From Flavimaribacter sp039888615 (lineage in GTDB: Bacteria > Pseudomonadota > Alphaproteobacteria > Rhizobiales > Rhizobiaceae), in assembly GCA_039888615.1 (NCBI GenBank), contig JBDQQS010000007.1: DNA of 64,000 nt, one strand, 5' to 3'. This document shows positions 1 to 9,453 of this stretch, piece by piece. Position 1 is the first letter of the stretch. The number at the start of each line of letters is the position of its first letter. The translations under genes and the position numbers were made by a program. The notes under the pieces are model-generated. The model saw only the letters and a list, made by a program, of their open reading frames with translations. It ran no database searches and was not told the DNA's origin.

Positions 1-1697
1 TCCAGGGCAACCCGATGGGCGACTACATCGCCTACGAGCGCGGCATGAAGGAAGGCGACATGCATCCGATCATCCAGGCGATGAACACGCTCGGATTTGA
101 AGCCTCGACGCTCGGCAACCACGAATTCAACTACGGCCTGGACTTCCTGTTCAAGACGCTCAATGGCGCCAATTTCCCGGTCGTATCCGCCAACGTGACG
201 AAGGGCATGCTCGCCTCCAATGCGCGCGACGACGAGCTCTTCCTGAAACCCTATGTGATCCTTGAAAAGACCATCACGGACGGCGCAGGCGCCGCGCATC
301 CGGTCAAGATCGGTCTGATCGGGTTCGTGCCGCCGCAGATCATGAACTGGGACCGCCGCCACCTCGAAGGCAACGCCAATACGCGCGACATCGTCCAGGC
401 CGCAGAAGCCTGGGTACCGGAAATGAAGGAAGCAGGCGCCGACATCGTCATAGCCCTGTCGCACTCCGGCATCGACGCCGCGAGCCAGACCGACGGCATG
501 GAGAACGCATCTCTCCATCTTGCCGGCGTGGACGGCATCGACGCGCTGTTTACGGGTCATCACCACCTCGTCTTCCCCGGCCCGAAATATAAAGGTCTGG
601 ACGGCGTCGACGCCGAAAAGGGCACGCTGCAGGGCAAACCGGCAGCCATGGGCGGCTTCTGGGGCTCCAACCTCGGCATCATCGACCTGATGCTGGAGCG
701 CGACGGCAACAAGTGGAAGATCGCAAGCTTCACCACCAGCGCCCCTTCGATCTACGAGCGCGACGGCCGCAAGGTCGTGCCGCTGGTCGAAGATCAGCAG
801 GAAGTGCTGGACTCGGTCACGAAGGAACACGAGGCGACGCTCCAATATATCCGCCGGCCCGTCGGCAAGACATCGGCGCCGCTCCACTCCTATTTCGCCC
901 TCGTCGCCGACGACCCGTCGGTACAGATCGTCAGTCAGGCGCAGACCTGGTACATCGACCAGATGATGATGGGCACGCAGTGGGAAGGCCTGCCGATCCT
1001 TTCGGCCGCAGCCCCCTTCAAGGCCGGTGGTCGCGGCGGCCCCGACTACTACACGGACGTGGCGCCCGGTGACGTCGCAATCAAGAACGTGTCGGACCTT
1101 TACCTCTATCCGAATACGGTGCGCGCCGTCGCCATCACCGGCGCGCAGGTCAAGGACTGGCTGGAGCGCTCCGCCGGCATCTTCAACCAGGTCGAGCCGG
1201 GCAAGGCGGACCAGCCGCTCATCAATAGCGGCTTCCCGTCCTACAATTTCGACGTGATCGACGGCGTGACCTACAAGATCGATCTTACACAGCCTTCGAA
1301 ATACGATCCGGACGGCAAGCTGCTCGACGCCAACGCCAATCGCATTGTCGACCTGAAGTTCAACGGCGAACCGATCGATCCGGACCAGAAGTTCGTTGTG
1401 GCGACGAACAACTATCGCGCCGGCGGCGGCGGCAACTTCCCCGGCGTCAACGACGACGTGGTGATCTTCATCGCGCCCGACACGAACCGCGACGTGATCG
1501 TTCGCTACATCGTCGAGAAAGGCACGATCAACCCGTCCGCCGACAGCAACTGGACCTTCGCCCCTGTTGAAGGCGCAACGGCCATCTTCGAAACCGGCCC
1601 GAAGGCAAAGGCGTTCATGGCCGACGTCAAGGACGTAAAAATCGAATCCGCGGGAGACGGCGCCGAAGGCTTCGCCAAATACCGCATCACGCTGTAA
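1..1697 (+). CDS. cpdB: 2',3'-cyclic-nucleotide 2'-phosphodiesterase/3'-nucleotidase, 5' end missing
   Basis: The window opens inside this gene; the frame is open from base 3 and reads QGNPMGDYIAYERG, a stretch typical of CpdB. About 564 residues are visible. The signal peptide and first metal-binding motif lie upstream of the window. Visible metallophosphoesterase motifs are TLGNHEFNYG (metal-binding Asn-His), ALSHSGID and FTGHHH. The second half is the 5'-nucleotidase C-terminal domain that binds the nucleoside, with NNYRAGGGGNFPG as a typical motif. In the family this is a periplasmic enzyme that opens 2',3'-cyclic nucleotides and then removes the 3'-phosphate, so that nucleosides can be salvaged. 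It is followed by its own terminator. The family is clear; the exact substrate preference is inferred. Confidence 0.9.
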   Translation, partial: QGNPMGDYIAYERGMKEGDMHPIIQAMNTLGFEASTLGNHEFNYGLDFLFKTLNGANFPVVSANVTKGMLASNARDDELFLKPYVILEKTITDGAGAAHPVKIGLIGFVPPQIMNWDRRHLEGNANTRDIVQAAEAWVPEMKEAGADIVIALSHSGIDAASQTDGMENASLHLAGVDGIDALFTGHHHLVFPGPKYKGLDGVDAEKGTLQGKPAAMGGFWGSNLGIIDLMLERDGNKWKIASFTTSAPSIYERDGRKVVPLVEDQQEVLDSVTKEHEATLQYIRRPVGKTSAPLHSYFALVADDPSVQIVSQAQTWYIDQMMMGTQWEGLPILSAAAPFKAGGRGGPDYYTDVAPGDVAIKNVSDLYLYPNTVRAVAITGAQVKDWLERSAGIFNQVEPGKADQPLINSGFPSYNFDVIDGVTYKIDLTQPSKYDPDGKLLDANANRIVDLKFNGEPIDPDQKFVVATNNYRAGGGGNFPGVNDDVVIFIAPDTNRDVIVRYIVEKGTINPSADSNWTFAPVEGATAIFETGPKAKAFMADVKDVKIESAGDGAEGFAKYRITL

Positions 1698-1724
1698 GCC
1701 GCAGCGCCACCATCAATGATTTCG

Positions 1725-1752
1725 AAAGGCCGTCCTCCGGGGCGGCCTTTTT
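1725..1752 (+). terminator. Rho-independent terminator after cpdB
   Basis: An 8-bp stem AAAGGCCG / CGGCCTTT encloses a 10-base loop and runs into a short T tract. It starts 27 bases after the cpdB stop codon and separates cpdB from ggt. Confidence 0.8.
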
Positions 1753-1812
1753 CACTTGAAAAGATGCTGGCATCTGTGGCCGGATGAGCGAAGCGTCACG
1801 GAGGAAACCAAG

Positions 1813-3582
1813 ATGCCCTGGAAAGCCGCTCCATTTCTGAAGCCGATCGTCCTCGCTGCATTTCTGCTGGCAGCCGGGCCTACCGCCGCGCAGCAGGCGA
1901 CGGACGCCGTGGCGCCGGAAAGCGCGACCGGAACCGCGGAGCGCCAGCTGGCGACGGCCAAGGATTTCATGATCGCGACGGCGCATCCGCTCGCGAGCAA
2001 GGCGGGCTACGACGTTCTGGCGCAAGGCGGCGGCGCCATAGACGCCATGGTGACGGTTCAGCTTGTGCTCGGTCTTGTCGAGCCGCAATCCTCCGGCATC
2101 GGCGGCGGCGGATTTCTCGTCTATTTTGATGCGACTAACGACCGGCTGACAACCTTCGACGGACGCGAGACCGCGCCACGTGACGCCACGCCGGATCTCT
2201 TTCTGGATGAGAACGGCGAACCGCTCGGTTTCTTCGACGCGGTGGTTGGCGGGCGATCCGTCGGGACGCCGGGTACGCTGAAACTCTTGTATGACACCCA
2301 CCAACGCTACGGAACACTTGCGTGGCCCGACCTCGTTGCGCCGGCGATCGATCTTGCCGAGAACGGATTCGAGGTCACGCCGCGGCTGAACGCGCTGCTG
2401 GCGCTGGATGCGGAGCGCCTCACCACCTATCCCGGTCCCCGCGGCTATTTCTACGATGACAAGCTGCAGTCGCTTCCTGTCGGGCATATTCTCAAGAACC
2501 CTGACTACGCGCAGACCCTGCGGATGATAGCGGAGAATGGGCCAGACGCCCTCTATCGGGGACCGCTCGCCCAACGGATCGTCGAAACGGTGCAGACAGC
2601 GGACAACAATCCCGGCATACTGTCCTTAGAGGATCTTGCCGCCTATCGCATCGTGGAGAGAGAGCCGGTCTGCATGAGCTACCGCACCCACGACGTATGC
2701 GGCATGGGACCGCCCTCCTCGGGCGCGCTGACGATCGGACAGATCCTCGGCATGCTGGAGCCGTTCGATCTCGCGACCCTCGGGCCGGACAATCCGGAAA
2801 GCTGGCGGCTGATCGGCGACGCCTCCCGCCTCGCCTTCGCCGATCGTGGTCGTTACATGGCCGATATCGATTTCGTGCCGATGCCGCTGAAGGGTCTGCT
2901 CGACCGCGCCTATCTCGACGAGCGCGCCAGATTGCTGGAGCCGGGCGTCGTCCTTGCGCCTGACGCGGTCGCCCCCGGCGAACCGCATTGGGATCATGCG
3001 CGATTATACGCCGAGGACGAAAGCCTCGAACTGCCGTCCACCACGCATTTTTCAATCGTCGACGCAGGTGGCAACGTCGTTTCCATGACGTCGACGGTCG
3101 AGAACTACTTCGGCTCTCGCCTCATGGTTGGCGGCTTTATTCTGAATAACGAATTGACCGATTTTTCATTCCGCACCCATCGCGACGGCGTTCCGATCGC
3201 CAACCGCGTCGAGCCGGGCAAGCGGCCACGCTCATCCATGGCGCCAACCATCGTCATGCAGGACGGCGAGCCGGTCATGGCGATCGGCTCTCCCGGCGGC
3301 AGCCGGATCATCGGTTATGTCGCGCAGGCCCTGATCGCGCAGATCGACTGGGGCATGGACGTCCAGCAAGCGGTCGCCATGCCGCATCTGGTCAACCGCT
3401 TCGGCGCATTCGACGTAGAAGACGGCGCGCAGGCGGAGAACCTTTCCGAAAAGCTGACGGCGATGGGTTACGAGGTCAAAATCCGCGAGCTGAATTCCGG
3501 CCTGCACGGCGTCGTGATTCGCGACGGCCAGCTGGAAGGCGGCGCAGACCCCCGGCGCGAAGGACTGGTGCTGGGGCAATAA
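1813..3582 (+). CDS. ggt: Gamma-glutamyltransferase
   Basis: Periplasmic enzyme that cleaves the gamma-glutamyl bond of glutathione and related compounds, or transfers the glutamyl group to an acceptor. I chose ATG 1813 because GGAGGAAAC lies just upstream and the product then starts with a clean signal peptide (MPWKAAPFLKPIVLAAFLLA, cleavage near TAAQQ). This gives 589 residues, the usual length. The autoprocessing site is PSTTHFSIVD; the first Thr, about residue 410, should become the new N terminus and nucleophile of the small subunit. QSSGIGGGGF and GSPGGSRI, the substrate-loop and oxyanion-hole motifs, are present. A 5-oxoprolinase lies about 50 kb away in this window and could work on products of the same cycle. 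Confidence 0.95.
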   Translation: MPWKAAPFLKPIVLAAFLLAAGPTAAQQATDAVAPESATGTAERQLATAKDFMIATAHPLASKAGYDVLAQGGGAIDAMVTVQLVLGLVEPQSSGIGGGGFLVYFDATNDRLTTFDGRETAPRDATPDLFLDENGEPLGFFDAVVGGRSVGTPGTLKLLYDTHQRYGTLAWPDLVAPAIDLAENGFEVTPRLNALLALDAERLTTYPGPRGYFYDDKLQSLPVGHILKNPDYAQTLRMIAENGPDALYRGPLAQRIVETVQTADNNPGILSLEDLAAYRIVEREPVCMSYRTHDVCGMGPPSSGALTIGQILGMLEPFDLATLGPDNPESWRLIGDASRLAFADRGRYMADIDFVPMPLKGLLDRAYLDERARLLEPGVVLAPDAVAPGEPHWDHARLYAEDESLELPSTTHFSIVDAGGNVVSMTSTVENYFGSRLMVGGFILNNELTDFSFRTHRDGVPIANRVEPGKRPRSSMAPTIVMQDGEPVMAIGSPGGSRIIGYVAQALIAQIDWGMDVQQAVAMPHLVNRFGAFDVEDGAQAENLSEKLTAMGYEVKIRELNSGLHGVVIRDGQLEGGADPRREGLVLGQ

Positions 3583-3587
3583 TCTCA

Positions 3588-3616
3588 TTGGAACACGACC
3601 CTTCCCACGCTATATT
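3588..3616 (+). promoter_or_regulatory. Putative sigma-70 promoter for the 52-aa gene
   Basis: TTGGAA (3588-3593) and TATATT (3611-3616) are separated by exactly 17 bases. A start site 7 bases after the -10 box would fall on the A of the ATG at 3623, so the message would be leaderless. Confidence 0.5.
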
Positions 3617-3622
3617 AGCCTC

Positions 3623-3781
3623 ATGAAGACGCCACGCTCCACATTCGACCGTATTCTCATCGGCGCAATCGTCGCGCTTGTGGCAAGCGGCGCGGCGACT
3701 GTCGCTTTCGCAGGGTGGTACCGGCACGGCGCGGATATCTTTATGACCTATGCGTCGACCGGCTTTTCCTGGTGTTTTTGA
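3623..3781 (+). CDS. 52-residue single-pass membrane miniprotein
   Basis: The reading frame starts at ATG 3623 and ends at TGA 3781. The product begins with basic residues (MKTPRSTFDR), continues with one hydrophobic segment (about residues 11-30, ILIGAIVALVASGAATVAFA), and ends in an aromatic, Cys-containing tail (STGFSWCF). No ribosome binding site precedes it, but the promoter spacing fits a leaderless mRNA. It lies between ggt and the SCO1 gene on the same strand. I do not recognise a function. The sequence looks like a real small protein because the composition is ordered (basic N terminus, helix, aromatic end). It could be a signal-peptide-bearing peptide instead, since GAATVAFA resembles a cleavage site. 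Confidence 0.6.
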   Translation: MKTPRSTFDRILIGAIVALVASGAATVAFAGWYRHGADIFMTYASTGFSWCF

Positions 3782-3886
3782 ACGTCAGTCGTATCCGTGT
3801 GGCAAATTATCATGGTGACGCGGGCGGCGCTGCGCCCCATATAGTCGCTCACGAAATCTGAAAACCTGCCTGAAACCGGAGCGGCC

Positions 3887-4486
3887 ATGACGGCAATACG
3901 CATCTTCCTCCTTACTTTCGTCGTCGTGCTCGCAGGCGCATTCGGCTGGATCGCCTATCAATGGTCGAGCAGCAACGAAGCGCTGCTGGAAAAGCCCTAT
4001 GGCGTCGCATTCGACCTCGTCGACCAGCATGGCGACCGCTTCACGGACAAGGAGCTCCATTCGCAGCCGACCGCGCTTTTCTTCGGCTTCACGCACTGTC
4101 CGGAGATATGCCCTACGACCCTGTTCGAACTCGACGGCTGGCTGAAGCAGGTGGATCCGGACGGCGATGAAATTCAGTCCTATTTCGTGACGATCGATCC
4201 CGAGCGCGACCCGCCGGAAATCCTCGACAGCTACGTTTCCAACGTTTCGAAGCGGATCATTGGCGTCTCCGGCGATCCCGAAAAAGTGCGGGACATGGCC
4301 AGGGGCTTCAAGGTCTATTTCAAGAAGGTTCCGACGGACGAGGACAATCCGGACGAAAACTACACGATGGACCATACAGCGAGCGTCTTCCTGCTCGACA
4401 AGGACGGCCACTTCCGCGGCACGATTTCCTTTGGCGAGGACGGCGACACGGCCGTCAAGAAGTTGCAGAACCTGATCAGCGGTTAG
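3887..4486 (+). CDS. SCO1/SenC family copper chaperone
   Basis: A 199-residue protein with an N-terminal membrane anchor (residues 4-24) and a periplasmic thioredoxin-like domain. The copper-binding CxxxC motif is FTHCPEICP (Cys71 and Cys75), and the distant ligand His163 lies in MDHTASVF. In the family, SCO proteins bring copper to the CuA centre of cytochrome c oxidase subunit II, or act as a thiol reductant for that site. There are no cytochrome oxidase genes next to it here, so the partner is inferred from the family only. Start ATG 3887 gives the expected anchor directly. Confidence 0.9.
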   Translation: MTAIRIFLLTFVVVLAGAFGWIAYQWSSSNEALLEKPYGVAFDLVDQHGDRFTDKELHSQPTALFFGFTHCPEICPTTLFELDGWLKQVDPDGDEIQSYFVTIDPERDPPEILDSYVSNVSKRIIGVSGDPEKVRDMARGFKVYFKKVPTDEDNPDENYTMDHTASVFLLDKDGHFRGTISFGEDGDTAVKKLQNLISG

Positions 4487-4566
4487 ATCAGACTACAAGG
4501 CGGGAGTTTCCTTTCACCGCCTGATCCTCTACATCTGGGAGACTTGCGAACCCCGGACCCTTCCCG

Positions 4567-6366
4567 ATGCACGACCTGTCTTTGAAAATCGCGCTGATCG
4601 GCACGGCCGGCATTGCCGCGCAATGGATTGCGTGGCGTTTGCGGCTACCCTCCATCGTCCTGCTGCTGATCGCCGGCTTTGTCGCCGGTCCGATTACCGG
4701 CTATATCAACCCTGCGCAGGATTTCGGCGACGTTTACCAGCCGTTGGTGGGGCTCGCCGTGGCGATCATCCTGTTCGAAGGCGGTCTGACGCTCAATTTC
4801 CGGGAAATTCGCGAAACGTCGACCGCCGTCCGCCGCATCATCCTGATCAGCGGACCGTTGGTCTGGATCATGTCTGTTCTGGCCGGTCACTATATCGCGG
4901 GTCTTTCATGGCCGACCGCGGCCGTGCTTGGCGCTATCCTGATCGTTACGGGACCGACCGTCATTGCGCCATTGCTGCGACAGGCGCGGCTGTCGTCGCG
5001 CGCGGCGTCGCTTCTGCGATGGGAATCGATCGTCAACGATCCGATCGGGGCGCTGGCCGCCGTAATGACATTCGAAGTGTTCCTGATCCTGCATGGCGGG
5101 CATGAAGCGTCCCACCTCGCCATGATGGCGCCGCTTGCGCTCATCGTCGCGGTGGGCGGCGGGTGGCTTGTCGCCCGCTTTCTGCAGTGGGCCTTCATCC
5201 GCGGCTACGTCGCAGAATTCCTGAAAGCGCCGATCCTCCTTGTCGCCGTGCTGCTCGCCTATGCCGTCACAAACATGATCCTGGAAGAAGCCGGCCTCCT
5301 GACGGTCACGATAATGGGCGTCGCCATCGCCAACACAAGGATCGCCAGTCTGGTCGAGATCCGCCGGTTCAAGGAAACAATCACCGTTGTGCTTGTCTCC
5401 GGCGTCTTCATCCTGCTGACTGCGTCCCTGACGATGGACGACATCGCGTCGCTGGACTGGCGGGTGTTCGCCTTCGTGGCGGCGCTTCTCTTCGTCATTC
5501 GCCCGATCGCCATTTTCATTGCGACCATCGGAACCGGCCTCAGCTGGCAGGAGCGCCTGCTGACAGGCTGGATCGCGCCGCGCGGCATCGTTGCGGTCGC
5601 CGTATCCGGCCTGTTCGGTTCGGCGCTCGGCACAATGGGCGTGGAGGACGGCTCAAGAATGGTCGCGGTGACCTTCGCCGTCGTGATCCTGTCCATCATC
5701 CTTCACGGATTTTCCCTGTCGCCTCTGGCTGGCCTGCTGGGGCTCAAATCCAGGGGCGTTGCGGGGGTGCTCATCGTAGGCGGTTCGACCTGGGCGCGGA
5801 AACTGGCCGTTCTTCTCAAGGATCTGGAAATTCCGGTGCTGATCACCGACCGGAACTGGAACCGGCTGAAAGAGGCCCGGTTCGCCAATATCCCGATCTA
5901 TTTCGGGGAGATCCTGTCGGAGGACGCGCATCACACGGTCCATTTCCACGACTACTCCGCGCTGATGGCCATCTCCGACAACGACGCCTACAACACGCTG
6001 GTCTGCACGAATTTCGGGCCGGAACTCGGCCGTTCCAACGTGTTCCAGATCGCGCCGGACAACGGCAGTTCAAAACGCCAGTCCGTAACCTTTACGCTTG
6101 GCGGCCGTCCGCTTTCCGATCCGCCGCTGACCCATCACGACCTGAATATGAAGGAACTGGAGGGGTGGGACTTCCGCATCACAAAGCTTACCGAGGACTT
6201 CAACATCGCGGACTATCGCAAGAGCCGTTCGGAAGAAAATATCGTCCTGTTGTGGATCAGGCCCAATGGCCAGCTCGTATTTGCAACCACCGCCTCCACC
6301 GAACCGGCCGCCAATGACCGCATACTGAGCTATGGTCCAAAACCCCGGGGAGACACGCCACATTGA
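4567..6366 (+). CDS. Cation:proton antiporter, NhaP-like with C-terminal TrkA-N domain
   Basis: A 599-residue inner-membrane protein. About 12-13 hydrophobic segments fill residues 5-395 and belong to the Na+/H+ exchanger (CPA) family; ILFEGGLTLNF and ESIVNDPIGA are typical, the latter carrying the Asn-Asp pair used for ion binding. Residues from about 400 form a nucleotide-binding TrkA-N-like domain (GVLIVGGSTWARKLAVLL, then VLITDRNWNRLKEA). The role expected is export of Na+ or K+ in exchange for protons, possibly gated by NAD(H). Its stop codon overlaps the TTG start of prmA, so the two are likely cotranscribed. The transported ion cannot be read from sequence. Confidence 0.9.
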   Translation: MHDLSLKIALIGTAGIAAQWIAWRLRLPSIVLLLIAGFVAGPITGYINPAQDFGDVYQPLVGLAVAIILFEGGLTLNFREIRETSTAVRRIILISGPLVWIMSVLAGHYIAGLSWPTAAVLGAILIVTGPTVIAPLLRQARLSSRAASLLRWESIVNDPIGALAAVMTFEVFLILHGGHEASHLAMMAPLALIVAVGGGWLVARFLQWAFIRGYVAEFLKAPILLVAVLLAYAVTNMILEEAGLLTVTIMGVAIANTRIASLVEIRRFKETITVVLVSGVFILLTASLTMDDIASLDWRVFAFVAALLFVIRPIAIFIATIGTGLSWQERLLTGWIAPRGIVAVAVSGLFGSALGTMGVEDGSRMVAVTFAVVILSIILHGFSLSPLAGLLGLKSRGVAGVLIVGGSTWARKLAVLLKDLEIPVLITDRNWNRLKEARFANIPIYFGEILSEDAHHTVHFHDYSALMAISDNDAYNTLVCTNFGPELGRSNVFQIAPDNGSSKRQSVTFTLGGRPLSDPPLTHHDLNMKELEGWDFRITKLTEDFNIADYRKSRSEENIVLLWIRPNGQLVFATTASTEPAANDRILSYGPKPRGDTPH

Positions 6367-7247
6367 GCCAGATTCGCCTTTTCATCCGCGGCAGCGAAAG
6401 CGACTGCAATCTCGCTATGGACCTTTTGGCCGACTGGATGGAGGAAGAAGGCCTGCCGCTCGCCACGATGGAAGTGGACGAGACACAGGACCTCTGGGAA
6501 ACATCGGTCTATGTGAACGACGCCGACGTCGATGACGTCCGCGCCGTCATGCACGCGCGGCTGGCAAGTGCATTCCCCGATAGTATTGTGGAAACGGAAA
6601 CCCTGCCAGACGTTGACTGGGTCAGCCGCTCGCTGGAGGGCTTGAAGCTGGTGCGCGCCGGGCGTTTCGTTGTTTTCGGCTCGCATGATCGCAGGGCGGC
6701 GCAGCCACATGAACTGGCGATCGAGATCGAAGCCGGTCAGGCGTTCGGAACCGGTCATCACGGCACGACGGCCGGCTGCCTGGAGATGATCGGCCGGCTT
6801 GCGAAAGCGCGCCATTACTCCAACGCGCTGGATCTGGGTACGGGAAGCGGTGTGTTGGCCATCGCGCTTGCCAGACAGGGGCTCTGCGACATTCTCGCCA
6901 CTGATATCGACCCGGTGGCGGTCGAGGTCGCCCGTCGCAACAGCAAGCTGAACGAAACGGCGTCAGCGATTTCGTTCGAAACCGCCGCAGGATTTCATTC
7001 GGCGATTTTCGACAGAAAAGGTCCGTTCGACCTGATCGTCGCAAACATTCTGGCGCGTCCCTTGATGAGGATGGCGCCTTCGATCGCCAGGCATTTGGCG
7101 CCCGGCGGCTCGATCGTGCTTTCAGGAATACTGGCGAGCCAGAGATGGAAAGTCCTGGCCGCTTTCGCTAGCCAGGGACTTTATCATCGCCATACTCTGT
7201 GGCGCGGAGGGTGGGTCACCCTGCACCTGTCCGCCAACAGAAGTTAA
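6363..7247 (+). CDS. prmA: Ribosomal protein L11 methyltransferase
   Basis: A 294-residue SAM-dependent methyltransferase that modifies ribosomal protein L11. The SAM motif LDLGTGSGVLAIALA is near the middle, followed by ATDIDPVAVEVA and the catalytic-region motif DLIVANILARPL. The start is a TTG at 6363 that overlaps the antiporter stop codon (TTGA), giving MSQIRLFIRG. This coupled non-ATG start suggests low, linked translation with the antiporter. The length is normal for the family. Confidence 0.92.
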   Translation: MSQIRLFIRGSESDCNLAMDLLADWMEEEGLPLATMEVDETQDLWETSVYVNDADVDDVRAVMHARLASAFPDSIVETETLPDVDWVSRSLEGLKLVRAGRFVVFGSHDRRAAQPHELAIEIEAGQAFGTGHHGTTAGCLEMIGRLAKARHYSNALDLGTGSGVLAIALARQGLCDILATDIDPVAVEVARRNSKLNETASAISFETAAGFHSAIFDRKGPFDLIVANILARPLMRMAPSIARHLAPGGSIVLSGILASQRWKVLAAFASQGLYHRHTLWRGGWVTLHLSANRS

Positions 7248-7252
7248 TTGGT

Positions 7253-7426
7253 TCAGAACGGCAGAGCGGAGTAACCGGAGCGGCGAAGCTCTTCGCGGCT
7301 GTGGCCGAGGCTCTTGAGCGTTTCGTCGTCCATGGTCATCAGCACGCTGTTGACATAGCGGCGAGCCTGCTTTTCGCGAGCGGCTGCAATACGATCGAAT
7401 GCACTGCGGAAAAACGAACTGGACAT
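7253..7426 (-). CDS. DUF1127-family small protein
   Basis: A 57-residue protein, MSSSFFRSAFDRIAAAREKQ at its start, ending in a short HSREELRRSGYSALPF tail. ATG 7426 is chosen because AAAGGAATAA precedes it. DUF1127 proteins are short basic proteins abundant in rhizobia; some have been linked to RNA-related regulation of phosphate and carbon metabolism, but the role of this copy is unknown. It converges with prmA; the stop codons are only a few bases apart. This copy is at the longer end for the family. Confidence 0.8.
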   Translation of the reverse strand: MSSSFFRSAFDRIAAAREKQARRYVNSVLMTMDDETLKSLGHSREELRRSGYSALPF

Positions 7427-7608
7427 GGGCTTATTCCTTTCAGGAATTGGTGTCGAACTGTGTTGTTCCGTATATACTCCCTGCCGCAAACGCCTGTTAG
7501 ACGGGAAAACGCATGGTAGCCGTGCAAATGTTGCATATGCGAACAATTATGCTGCAGTTGCGAATAAAATAGGCAAAAACAGCCAAAACAACAGCAGAAG
7601 AGTGTTGA

Positions 7609-9453
7609 ATGTTCCAGGAATTCGAAACTTCGGCCTCGCCGGACAAGGGAAAAGAACGGGTCGATGCGTTGCGCAGCCTGTTCGACGAACTTGAAATCGA
7701 CGCGTTTCTGGTTCCGCGATCGGATGCTTTCCAGGGCGAGTACATTCCTGACTCAGAAGCGCGGCTCGCCTGGCTCACCGGCTTCACCGGTTCTGCGGGC
7801 GTCGCCCTTGTCATGCGAAAGACCGCCCATGTCTTCGTGGACGGTCGCTACCGCTCACAGGTATCGGACCAGGTTGATACGGCGGTGTTCACGCCGGAAG
7901 ACCTAGTCGAAAACCCGCCGTCCAAATGGCTGAAGCTCAATGGCCATAAGGGCCTTCGGATCGGCGTGGACCCCTGGCTGCACACAATTGCCGAGATAAC
8001 GGCGCTCGAAAAGACCGCCGATGAAATCGGCGCAACGCTCGTTCGTCTGTCCGCCAACCCGGTCGATCGCATCTGGCGAGACCGGCCGGCAGCGCCTTCC
8101 GGCAAGGTCTCGATCCAGCCGCTGGAATACGCCGGCGCGCCGCCGAAAGAAAAGCTGGCCGCCATTCGCCAGGCCATATCAAAGGCGAAAGCCGACGCCT
8201 GCATCCTGACCGACCCCTCCTCCGTCGCCTGGGCGTTCAATATACGCGGACAGGATGTGCCGCATACGCCGCATCCCCTCGCCTTCGCAATCATCGAAAA
8301 GGGTGAAACCGCCGCGATCTTCATCGACGAAGCCAAGCTCGATCGCAAGACCAGGGCCTATCTGACCCAACTCGCGGATATTCGCGATCCGGACGCATTC
8401 GCGGACGCGATAGCCGATCTGGCTTCAAGGAATTGCGCCATTATGCTCGATCCGGCGCTTGCTTCATCTCAAATCGCCAGCCTGATCACTGATGGCGGCG
8501 GCAGACTTGTCGAACATCCCGATCCCGCGCGGCTCCCCAGAGCCATCAAGAACGAAACCGAAATCAAGGGCAGTCGCGCGGCGCACAGGCGCGACGGCGC
8601 CGCCATGACGGCGTTTCTTGCCTGGCTCGACCGCCAGCAGCCTGGCTCAGTTGACGAGATCAGCGCGGTCAAGGCGCTTGAGAAGGCCCGTCGAACGACA
8701 GGCGAACGCATGCAGGCGCCGTTGAAGGACATCTCCTTCGATACGATATCCGGCGCCGGGCCTGACGGCGCGATCATCCACTACCGGGTAACGACAACCA
8801 CGAACCGGACACTAGAGCCCGGACAGCTCTATCTGGTCGATTCCGGCGGTCAATATGTCGACGGCACGACGGACATCACCCGCACGGTTGCGATCGGCGC
8901 TGTGGGCGAAGAAGAAAAGCGCTGGTTCACACTCGTGCTCAAGGGCATGATTTCCATCACATTACTCCGGTTTCCGGAAAACACCCGCGGCGTCGACATT
9001 GACGCATTCGCGCGCATCGCGCTCTGGAAAGCCGGCGACGACTACGCCCATGGCACCGGACACGGTGTGGGTTCCTATCTCTCAGTGCATGAAGGCCCTC
9101 AGAGTATCTCGCGCCGCGGCATGCAGTCTCTCGAACCCGGCATGGTGATCTCCAACGAGCCAGGGTATTACCGCGACGGCGCCTTCGGCATTCGCATCGA
9201 GAACCTGGTTCTGGTTCACGAGCCGCAACCGATCGAAGGGGGAGACAAGCCCATGCTTGGCTTCGAAACCCTCACGCTTTGCCCGATTGACCGCCGTCTC
9301 ATCCTCCCCGGCCTTTTGGACAGGGACGAGTTGCAATGGCTGAACGCCTATCATGCGAGGGTTCGCGATGAACTCGCGCCGCTCATCAAAACCGAAGAGG
9401 ATCGCGACTGGCTGATCCAGGCGACACAACCGATTGAGCAGAATGCGTCATGA
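7609..9453 (+). CDS. pepP: Xaa-Pro aminopeptidase (M24B family)
   Basis: A 614-residue cytoplasmic metallopeptidase of the long, three-domain form. Residues 1-300 are two creatinase N-like domains, residues 310-530 the pita-bread catalytic domain, and the rest the C-terminal extension. The dimetal ligands are visible: two Asp in DSGGQYVDGTTDITRT, His in HGTGHGVGSYLSVHEG, Glu in SNEPGYYRDG and Glu in FGIRIENLVL. It removes N-terminal residues that precede proline. The last four bases overlap the start of the next gene (ATGA), so the DUF1801 gene is probably translated with it. Confidence 0.92.
   Translation: MFQEFETSASPDKGKERVDALRSLFDELEIDAFLVPRSDAFQGEYIPDSEARLAWLTGFTGSAGVALVMRKTAHVFVDGRYRSQVSDQVDTAVFTPEDLVENPPSKWLKLNGHKGLRIGVDPWLHTIAEITALEKTADEIGATLVRLSANPVDRIWRDRPAAPSGKVSIQPLEYAGAPPKEKLAAIRQAISKAKADACILTDPSSVAWAFNIRGQDVPHTPHPLAFAIIEKGETAAIFIDEAKLDRKTRAYLTQLADIRDPDAFADAIADLASRNCAIMLDPALASSQIASLITDGGGRLVEHPDPARLPRAIKNETEIKGSRAAHRRDGAAMTAFLAWLDRQQPGSVDEISAVKALEKARRTTGERMQAPLKDISFDTISGAGPDGAIIHYRVTTTTNRTLEPGQLYLVDSGGQYVDGTTDITRTVAIGAVGEEEKRWFTLVLKGMISITLLRFPENTRGVDIDAFARIALWKAGDDYAHGTGHGVGSYLSVHEGPQSISRRGMQSLEPGMVISNEPGYYRDGAFGIRIENLVLVHEPQPIEGGDKPMLGFETLTLCPIDRRLILPGLLDRDELQWLNAYHARVRDELAPLIKTEEDRDWLIQATQPIEQNAS

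Noticed and set aside
4498..4530. Imperfect hairpin (AGGCGG ... CCGCCT) between the SCO1 and antiporter genes
   Set aside because: The stem is only six pairs with a 13-base loop and no T tract follows, so I did not call a terminator.
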